Shown here: positions 56,820 through 64,000 of the stretch, in pieces
How the letters are laid out: every line of letters starts with the position of its first letter
Position numbering within the stretch: position 1 is the stretch's first letter
Source of the DNA: Ceratotherium simum simum
Taxonomy: Eukaryota; Chordata; Mammalia; Perissodactyla; Rhinocerotidae
Length of the DNA stretch: 64,000 bases
Assembly: GCF_000283155.1 (NCBI RefSeq)
Contig: NW_004454266.1
Coordinates: forward strand, 2,607,396-2,671,395
Direction: 5' to 3'
Position numbers and translations under genes: made by a program
The notes under the pieces: model-generated
Seen by the model: only the letters and a program-made list of their open reading frames with translations
Database searches by the model: none
Told to the model about the DNA's origin: nothing

Positions 56820-57005
56820 GTGGTACTTACTGTGCTCCAGAGGCTCTTTACATGTTAATCATTCAATACTCACAATAACTTTCTGATGTCTATGTTATTA
56901 TTCTCATCTTACAGCTAAGGAAAATGAGGCAGAGAGAGATTAAATAACTTGATCCATAGCACAAAGCTTACAAGATTTCCAAAGTCAGGCTCAGAAACCA
57001 AGCTG
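56820..57005 (-). mobile_element. MIR-type remnant
   Basis: 'GTGCTCCAGAGGCTCTTTAC', 'CTAAGGAAAATGAGGCAGAG' and 'GATTTCCAAAGTCAGGCTC' fit the MIR complement. Confidence 0.65.
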
Positions 57006-57359
57006 TTAAGCACCACATTGTCTTTCTATATTTACATATACATGTGTGTGTCTGTATATGATTATGCGAGCAGAGAGAAAAATATGGAAGAATGCATACT
57101 GGGAGAATGACATACGTCGGGGGAATGGGAAGCTGCTGATTTTTGGATGGCGGAGGTGAAGAGAGGGAGATAAAACCGGGGTGAGGGGAGGAGAAAACAA
57201 AATCAGTATCTCCAGACCGAGCGGTCATTCCTGGACTAACCAGGTGATGACTCGGGAGGGAGTTGTTCGGCTGCGGAATTCTCGGGAAATATGCATCAAC
57301 CTTGGAAACGTGTAGCAAGTAGGACGCCGGCTGGGCAGCACAAACCATAGAGATGAATA

Positions 57360-57690
57360 TTCCTAGAGGGGCGTGGCGACACTTCCGAGATGTCGGCTGG
57401 TCCCAGGAGATGGGGTTTTCTGGGCTTCCGGGTGAGTGGGGCCTGGGATCGCATCCGGGGCCCGGTGGCGGCGGGAGTCGTCCAGCCGCGGCTTGGGGTC
57501 GCACCAGGCCGACTCTGGACCGAGTGTGAGAAACCACCCCACCCCCTTTCCAATCCTGGGTGCCGTGAGGTGGTCTGGAGTGACCCCTGACGAGGGAGAC
57601 TGGGCTTTGTGCCTGGATCCGACCCCGGGTTGTGACCCCCACCGCGTCCGCCTCGGCGACTGAATCAGGCTCCTCTTCTCCAGAAATTTC
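57360..57690 (+). promoter_or_regulatory. CpG-rich promoter and first exon of the SCAN-ZNF gene
   Basis: Dense CpG and high G+C, with a strong donor CCGG|GTGAGT (exon end 57,431). The region lies 1.5 kb upstream of the coding start on the same strand. This is the usual layout of SCAN zinc-finger genes: a non-coding first exon in a CpG island. The transcription start is not determined; an exon of roughly 57,340-57,431 is inferred. Confidence 0.6.
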
Positions 57691-57694
57691 ATAG

Positions 57695-58857
57695 AAGCAG
57701 AGGACTCCTGAGTGTAAGAGGGGTGGCTTTTTTGGAATCTGGTGGGTCCTTGACACAGAAAACGGAACTTTACTCCAATCCTTGGGGTCAGAAGTGTTTT
57801 CAAAATCAGATTTTGAAGGATTTTTTAAAAACTTTATGGTACGTATATGGTATATTGAATGAATAACATCCCAGGAGTCTGGGGCAGCCTCATACTCAAA
57901 CATTAATATTTCTTTAACAAAATATGAATAATCACTCTAAAACCATAAATAGCTTCATGTCATTTCAAGCCAAGCTTTGCTACAAAATGAATTTATGTCA
58001 CTTTGAATATTGCCATCAGATGACTTATGAAAATACCCTTGGTTTTCAGAGCTTTGGAGGATTTCAAAATTGTGGAAAAGGGATTCTGGACCTGTTCTAT
58101 TTAATGTTTTTGCTGCCTTATTTCTCAAATCATGTTTGTTTATTTATCACACAGTATAAAGCAAACAGTTCCTGAACAAGTTTTGAGAAGGTCTTACAGT
58201 TAATGCCTTTTGTTAGTCATTCGTTTTCTCAACAGGTAGTTCTTGACTTACTATGTACCAGGCACTCTCTTGGTACTGGGAATAGTGCGGTGTACAGAAT
58301 AGATAAAGCCCCTTCTCCTATGGCATTTATAGTATTGTGAGAGTAAGAAACAAAAAGCAAGTAAACATATTGTCAGGCGGTGATGAGTGTTACAAAGAAA
58401 AATATAGTAGGGTAAGAGGGTGGATAGCAATAGAAGAACTATTTTATATAGCATGGGCTAGAAATGTCTCTTTGAGGAAATGATGTTTGAGCTTACTTTA
58501 ATAAAATGAGGGAACATCCCATGCTAATATCTGGGTAAGAGCATTCTAAGAAGGTGTGAAGGCCCTCAGATAGAACGCATTTGACATGTCTAAAATAGAA
58601 AAGGGTTTAATTGGAGTAGAGTGAGCACAGGAAAGATTGGTAGGAAAAAAATTACTCTTTTCATTTCTAAAATAGTCATATAAATTTCCATTACCAAGAA
58701 CGTCAGATCCTCAAATCATCTACATCACTGTTAGCAAAATTTCAAAAACCTTTTCTGTTGTGCTTAAAGTGGTATAGGCAGCCTTTAATAGTACATGTAG
58801 ATTTTTTATTAACTGATGGTAATTTTTCATCTTAATACTTTCTATATTTTGTCAAAG
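57695..58857. other. Intron 1 of the SCAN-ZNF gene
   Basis: From the donor at 57,431 to an acceptor CAAAG at 58,857. It holds L2-type sequence at about 58,240-58,600 and no other recognised feature. Confidence 0.5.
58240..58600. mobile_element. L2 LINE remnant in intron 1
   Basis: 'CTTACTATGTACCAGGCACT', 'GTGATGAGTGTTACAAAGAA', 'CTAAGAAGGTGTGAAGGCCC' are L2 3' landmarks. Confidence 0.6.
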
Positions 58858-58910
58858 GGAGTCTCCCTGGAGTATCGACCCATCTGCAGAGACCCCTCTC
58901 CTGAGAGAAA

Positions 58911-59309
58911 ATGGCTACAGGTCTTATCATCCAGAATGGAGAAGAACAGGAGGGACCGTTGAGAGTAAAGGTGGAGGAAGATAACTTTTTTGTACAAGAA
59001 ATTGACTTGCAGCAGAACAGCCAGTCCAGCCAGGAGGTCTTTCGCCAACACTTTAGATGGTTCTGCTACCAGGAGACACCTGGACCCAGGGAAGCTTTAA
59101 GCCAACTCTGGGAACTTTGCCATAAGTGGTTGAGACCAGAGAATCATACCAAGGAGCAGATCCTGGAGCTGCTGGTGTTGGAGCAGTTCCTGTCCATCCT
59201 GCCCGAGGAGCTCCAGTCTTGGGTGCAGGAGCATCATCCATTGAATGGAGATGAGGCTGTGTCTTTGCTGGAGGATTTGGAGAGAGAACTTGATGATCCA
59301 GGATTTCAG
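58911..59309 (+). other. SCAN-domain coding exon
   Basis: 133 codons, start ATG to PGFQ, ending exactly at a GT donor. Without splicing the frame would read 23 more codons into the intron and stop at 59,381, so the 156-codon open frame seen there is not the mature product. A non-coding leader from about 58,858 probably belongs to the same exon. Confidence 0.88.
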
Positions 59310-62300
59310 GTGGGAAGAGGAGGCATGTTCTGTGATGGCATAGTACAGCATTTAATGGTTAGGTCAGTAGGAAAGCAGTGAGAGCAACATTACTGAGCTT
59401 TTATCGCTATCAGGCTTCATTGCTTCTGTCAGTTCCTTTTTGTGTCTTATCTCTCTTAATCCCATTGAGTCCTTTTTGCCTGTCCTATCTCCATGGGAGA
59501 TGTTTGAGGTTTTAGCTGTAGTTCTCACAGCAGTTTCCTCTCAAGCCCAATGGTCCCTAATTGTCTCCAGGGCACATCCCACGCAGGTGGACAGGAAGTA
59601 CTCTGGAAGGAAGTGATCTCTCTCGGAGCTGCACAACAGTCATCAAGGTATCAGCTCCAGCACAGGGAGACCCTGCTCAAGCATGACTCTCTGGAACCCC
59701 ATTCCCTACAAGAGAGAGGTGAGAAGGAAGAGGAGTCATCTCTGGAAAGGTGGGTTAGGGTAGGGGGCTCCTGCTTGGCCAATCAAAGCCATCCTTTACA
59801 GCATAATCATTAGTGTTTCTAACTCAGACTTGCCCCTAAAATCCTCCCTGGCTTATCTACTCTCTCTTTACAAAGTGCAACCTTTATTCGTGGCCTTTTA
59901 AGCTAAAGATTTCTATTCTATTTGTTTTCCTATACACATCTTTGCTTTTCATTAAATTATTAAATTATCACATCATTCTGTTGCTTTTTATATCACCTCT
60001 CTTTTACAATGACCTCTTAAATGTCTTCTTTGTCCTACCTTTAAGTTTTCTCTAGCCATCAATGATAAAGTCACTGTTTAAACCTTTCACTTTGACTACA
60101 TTGCTCCTATGTTCTTCCACATTGAATTATTTTCTCTTTTCATGTCACTACCTTCCCCTACTTGTCACTCCAGGCTAGGATGGGTACACCTTTTCCTTTC
60201 CACATTCTCTGCGTGTCAAATGTGCTTTCGATTTACAAAGCATCCCCCTTTTTACATCCTGATCCCCTTCAGAATCTGTCTCCAGAAAATAGCAATAAAG
60301 TGACTAGGAAAGCGAAGAAATCAGTCCTTTTCCAGTATTTCCTGTGAGTTCAGGTGGAATCTCCATTTTTTTCATTGAGATATAATTGACATAACATTAT
60401 ATTAGTTTCAGGTGTACAACATAATGATTTGATATTTGTATATGTTGAGAAATCACCACAATAAGTCTAGTTAACATCCATTACCACATATAGTTACAAT
60501 TTTTTTTTCTTGTAATGAGAACTTTTAAGATCTATTCTTTTATCAACTTTCAAATGTACAATACAGTGTTGTTAACTATAGTCACCATGCTGTACATTAC
60601 ATCCCTGTGACGACTTATTTTATAACTGGAAGTTTGTAGCTTTTGACCCCCTTCACCCATTTCACCCACCCCCTACTCCCTGCCTCTGGCAACCACTGGA
60701 ATCTTCATTTTAATTATCTTGATGGGACATTTAACTTATCTCCTTCAGGTTAGATTTCACTAAAAATGTATTTTTTATTGTGTTTGTAAAGGATTATTGA
60801 CCGTAGTTTATGTAAAGGAATTCTTGGTTTAGACCAAATCTGCAAGCAATGTGCTGTTTGGGGGAAGATTAAGACAAAGAGTTTTCTTTCCGAGCAATAC
60901 ATTAAATACACTTTTGCCTTTCTGCTACAATTGAATTTGAATGCAATTTAAAGTACTTTTTATACACTTAGACTTTTTCTAAGGCTTTAACGATTTGTGC
61001 CCTTTTTGGTGGTAAAGATTGTTCCCAATCTCAGTAGGTATTACATAGGTTATTTATTCCTGGTATATGTCTATTTTACCTTTCCTTTCTAGCATTTTCC
61101 TTCCTTACTTGAGCTGAAAAGATATTTATTGATCATTGGGAGAGCATGACTGAAAAAGAGGTAAATGATCCCTTAGGAGTTTAGTATTTCATCAGTTCAA
61201 AAAGGTGACATTTCTATTCTGTTTACTTTTACATATGTTTAAAATTTTCCATAATAAAAAGTTTAAAAAGAAAGTGACATTTGAATGATCCATTTCTTAT
61301 TTTAGAAAGTGAGACCAAGCCTGAGACTGGGAAGTTGGGTCCAAACCAGAAAGTATCCAAAGGAATGGCATCACAGAAGATGATACTCAACAGAATCTGC
61401 AGATGCAGCACCATTTTCCGGGGTACTCATTTTGGAGACCTTCGTGAATGCAAGGACAGGTTGGGAAGGCATCAAGGAAATTCAGAGGAAGGAAAAGAAC
61501 ACAGATGTGATCAGTGTGGGAAGAGCTTCATGCACAGCCTCAGTCTTATTGGACATCAGAGAATCCACACAGGGGAAAAACCCTTTCAGTGTAAAGAGTG
61601 TGGGAGAGCCTTCAGTCAAAACACAACCCTGTTTAAACACCTCATAATTCACACTGGTGAGAAACCGTATCAGTGTAATCAGTGTGGTAAAAGTTTTAGT
61701 CGAGGCTCAGTCCTTATTAAACATCAGAGAAATCACACTGGGGAGGAACCTTTTGAGTGCTGTGAATGTGGTAAAACCTTCAGTAACAGCACAGGATTTG
61801 CTCAGCATCAGAGATATCACACTTTAATAAAATGTTACCAGTGCAGTGATTGTGGGAAGGCTTTCAGGGACAATTCCAACCTCACTAAACATCAGCGAAT
61901 TCACACAGGAGAAAAACCCTACGAATGTGATGAATGCGGAAAAGCCTTCAGTGGAAGTTCTGACCTTACTAGACATCACAGAATTCACACTGGGGAGAAG
62001 CCCTATGAATGTGATGAGTGTGGGAAGGCCTTCCGTCTGAGCTCACATCTCACTGAACACCAGAGAATCCACAGCAAAGAAAAACTCTATATGTGTAGTA
62101 AGTGCAGAAGATCTTTCAGAGGTCAGGTCTCTTTCAACATAAAAAAAAACACAACTAATCAAAATCACATTGCTTTAAGTATTATAGTAAAAATGTTAAG
62201 CAGCATTTATTCCTTGCAGAATTCAGAGAAGCCACGTGAGCACTCTCAATATCTGTCAACATCTCAATTTCCTCTGACATCAAAGTACCCACAGACTAGA

Positions 62301-62345
62301 TTCTTCCTTTTTCAGAGTAAGCTAAGTCAGATTTTCTATTTCTAG
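58911..62345 (+). CDS. SCAN domain C2H2 zinc-finger protein (ZSCAN family)
   Basis: Nuclear DNA-binding transcription factor. Three coding exons join in frame: 58,911-59,309 (phase 0, donor CAG|GTGGGA), 59,571-59,718 (acceptor CTCCAG, phase 1 out, donor GAG|GTGAGA) and 61,306-62,345 (acceptor TTTTAG; the split codon GAA completes). The predicted protein has 528 residues: an acidic N-terminus with a VKVEED SUMO-type site at K20, a complete SCAN dimerisation domain at about 42-128 ([20 protein letters not shown] core), a linker, seven intact C2H2 fingers at about 250-438 with HTGEKP-type linkers, and a broken eighth finger from C446. No KRAB exon is visible in the 1.6-kb intron. The start ATG has an AAAATGG context. 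The family (ZSCAN12/16/23, ZNF165) is clustered in the MHC-linked region; the SCAN part recalls ZSCAN12 and ZSCAN23, but I cannot settle orthology. The 3' end is altered by a frameshift near 62,118-62,137. Confidence 0.88.
59571..59718 (+). other. Linker coding exon
   Basis: 148 nt giving a [12 protein letters not shown] start that matches the conserved post-SCAN linker of family members. Bounded by CTCCAG and GTGAGA splice signals. Confidence 0.82.
59720..61305. other. Intron between linker and zinc-finger exons
   Basis: Contains a minus-strand L1 3' UTR fragment at 60,366-60,710. I see no KRAB-like exon in it. Confidence 0.6.
60366..60710 (-). mobile_element. L1 3' UTR fragment in intron
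   Basis: 'TTGAGATATAATTGACATAA', 'ATTAGTTTCAGGTGTACAAC' are the complement of the L1 3' end seen at 12,840-12,920. It continues into the block shared with 1780-1985. Confidence 0.75.
61306..62345 (+). other. Zinc-finger coding exon
   Basis: One exon encodes all fingers. Each intact finger has the spacing C-X2-C-X12-H-X3-H. Finger 4 has the doubled CCEC start. The last finger keeps its two cysteines (CSKC) and the aromatic residue but loses the histidines in this frame, and about 70 unrelated residues follow to the stop at 62,343-62,345. Confidence 0.88.
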
Positions 62346-62589
62346 GCTTCAGGCCTGGCTAATTAAAAATGTAAAGCTTCAGAATGGCTGGTCTCATCCT
62401 ATTCACAATTAAATCAAATTTAGAAAAAAATGCATACCCACAACCCAGAGTTGAAAGTACCATAACATATCTTAAGTGAAGAGTTAAAGGTTTAGGCATT
62501 GCTTTTCTTCCTCACTTTTTCTTCCTTTGCTTTATATATGTGTGGTGATCAACACCTTAGTAACTTATTATTATGTTGCTTTAAAAGGG

Positions 62590-62775
62590 AGTTGACATGA
62601 GATGAGTAAAGAGAACTAGGTTCTAGTATTCACTACACCACTGCGTGGCAAGTGACCTTAGTCAAGTTGCCCACACATTCTAGGCCTTAGATTCTCCATC
62701 TGTGAACTATGGGATTAGAATATGTAATCTCTCGAAGGTCCCTTCCAGCTCCACAGTTAAATGATTTTTGTGAAT
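62590..62775 (+). mobile_element. MIR SINE
   Basis: 'GTGACCTTAGTCAAGTTGCC', 'TAGATTCTCCATCTGTGAAC' and 'CTCGAAGGTCCCTTCCAGCT' form the MIR core and 3' end in order. Confidence 0.75.
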
Positions 62776-63047
62776 GCCATCAAGCCTTTATATTTAATTC
62801 CTTAGCCTGACATTCAAGAGCCTGCTCCACAAATGTGTCCAATATTTCCAGTGTTATTTTCCTTTACTGTCCTACAGGAGCTCCATGCTCCTATTATACA
62901 GGTCTCACTTTCCCCAGGCACCCCAGGTACACTCAAGCTTCCATGTCTTTGTCTTCCATTCTTCCCCCTTCACACCCTGAGTGCCCACTTTATCTTTGTT
63001 GTTTCCCCAACTAAATTTTATGTATGTTTTACTGTAACCCCATTTAA

Positions 63048-63053
63048 AATAAA
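63048..63053 (+). promoter_or_regulatory. Candidate poly-A signal of the SCAN-ZNF gene
   Basis: AATAAA about 700 nt after the stop codon, on the gene strand, before the ERE. Other signals may be used. Confidence 0.35.
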
Positions 63054-63126
63054 CAAGCTTTCTGAGTGCTGAACCTCCTAGAGGTTGCGTACCAGTATTG
63101 CTAATGTGTCACTTAAAAATAGGCTT

Positions 63127-63382
63127 GGGGGGGCCAGCCCTGTGGTGTAGTGGTTAAGTTCACGTACTCCACTTCGGCAGCCCAGGGTTTGCAGGTTCGG
63201 ATCCTGGGCACGGACCTACACACCACTAATCAAGCCATGCTATGGCAGGTGTCCCGCATATAAAGTAGAGGAAGATGGGCACGGGTGTTAGCCCAGGGCC
63301 AATCTTCCTCAGCAAAAAGAGGAGGATTGGCAATGGATGTTAGCATAGGGCTAATCTTCCTCACCAAAAAAAAAAAAAAAAA
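63127..63382 (+). mobile_element. ERE-type SINE, short form
   Basis: Head GGGGGGCCAGCCCTGTGG, A box TAGTGGTTAAG, B box GGTTCGGATCCTGG, two tail units, A17 tail. No certain target duplication. Confidence 0.9.
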
Positions 63383-64000
63383 TACCACTGACCCTGTTGG
63401 GTACCTACCCTTAAAAGCTCTGGAAGGTTTTCCTGTGTGCTTTCAGTTAACTTTGTAACAATTGGGTTTACCTTCTAAAATATTGCTCCTTGGGGAAGAG
63501 AAGGACAATCTCTTTCTGGAATACTGGGAAAAAACTGGTGCTCAAAGAGGCATTGGTCACCTTACCTAAGAAAAAGGCTGTGATGCTGATCCAGCAGACA
63601 CCAGACTGCAATGGGAGTCAGAGGAAACTCCTTTCCAATGGTACTCTATAAATTCCTGATGCAACTGTGCACTACATATCCAGGTAGGATGGTCCTAGGA
63701 GGAAGTGCTCCTTGTTTAGGTACCTTTATTTTATGTTAGTGCAGAGAAAAATAAAATGGGTTGGATCTGGAGGGTAAAAATAAAATGGTTTGGACCTGAA
63801 GAGGGTGGAGAGTGATTCAAATCAAAAGATATCCTAGAAATGTCACTGGATTAGAAGATAGGTAGCAGGGCTCAAAGCAGGGAAAGCCATTAGTGGACAA
63901 GAGTATATCTTAGGATGGGTAGACTAGGTAAACCAGAGAAATACTCTCCCTTGGCATGCCTCCTACATAAAAGTTGATTTTTTTCATTCAGAATGACAAC
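63383..64000. other. Window end, no gene seen
   Basis: Only a small imperfect tandem repeat (AAAATAAAATGGGTTGGA-type, 63,749-63,800) is noticeable. Confidence 0.4.

Larger units (their letters stand above)
62346..63126. other. Probable 3' UTR and downstream
   Basis: Contains a MIR at about 62,590-62,775 and a candidate poly-A signal AATAAA at 63,048-63,053. Confidence 0.5.

Noticed and set aside
56968..57903. A 311-codon minus-strand open frame
   Set aside because: It runs antisense through the CpG-rich first exon of the SCAN-ZNF gene and a MIR. It has Pro/Ser-rich composition, no domain and no splice or promoter support. GC-rich DNA lacks stops by chance.
59310..59381. Read-through of the SCAN exon as a 156-residue protein
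   Set aside because: The added residues start exactly at a GT donor and the next exon continues the known family linker in phase. The stop is intronic.

Overview
This is mammalian nuclear DNA. The marker for the lineage is a set of nine tRNA-derived SINEs with the perissodactyl/equine ERE layout: a GGCCAGCCC-type head, a TTAGTGGTTAAG-like A box, and repeated 'TTAGCTCAGGGC..AATCTTCCTC' tail units. Horse or a close relative is the best guess. The gene set (tRNA-Thr, tRNA-Met and tRNA-Leu genes, a lone class II olfactory receptor of the OR2 type, and a SCAN-C2H2 zinc-finger gene) is what is found in the extended MHC class I region (human 6p22.1). That synteny is recalled from memory, not tested here.

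Layout. 1-1070: a tRNA-Thr(CGT) gene in a block whose diverged twin lies at about 30,845-31,880 around tRNA-Thr(TGT). 1.7-4.9 kb: old repeats (L1, L2, MIR, ERE, an MLT1 LTR). 4.5-22.7 kb: an almost continuous LINE-1 graveyard. In it, one near full-length L1 (6446-12,922) has landed inside ORF1 of an older L1 (5380-6445 plus 12,923-18,105). These in turn carry an ERE SINE, a TA-flanked MITE and an MLT1 solo LTR. 22.7-25.2 kb: no recognised feature. 25.2-32.5 kb: the tRNA neighbourhood, with tRNA-Met(CAT) on minus, tRNA-Leu(AAG), tRNA-Thr(TGT), one probable tRNA-Thr pseudogene, one possible tRNA remnant, and a CpG-rich stretch at 30.55-30.9 kb. 32.5-44 kb: repeat-rich intergenic DNA (L2, MIR, MLT1, ERE, minus-strand L1). 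44,162-45,106: an intact olfactory receptor reading frame. 45.2-57 kb: LTRs (two ERVL-like, one 539-bp solo LTR with a 4-bp target duplication), EREs, L1/HAL1/L2 fragments, microsatellites and a tRNA/RTE-type SINE. 57.3-63.1 kb: a SCAN-zinc-finger gene with a CpG-rich first exon, a SCAN exon, a linker exon and one zinc-finger exon. The splice phases join in frame into a predicted 528-residue protein.

The genes are not co-transcribed. The tRNA genes carry internal Pol III promoters; the receptor and the zinc-finger gene are separate Pol II genes. I found no CRISPR array, operon or bacterial feature and nothing I would call a new biological system. The points most worth a second look are the frameshifted last zinc finger, the duplicated tRNA-Thr block with a nearby decayed tRNA-Thr, an 80-bp tandem duplication beside tRNA-Met, a pair of mutually exclusive perfect hairpins in an L1 5' region, and the L1-in-L1 nest.
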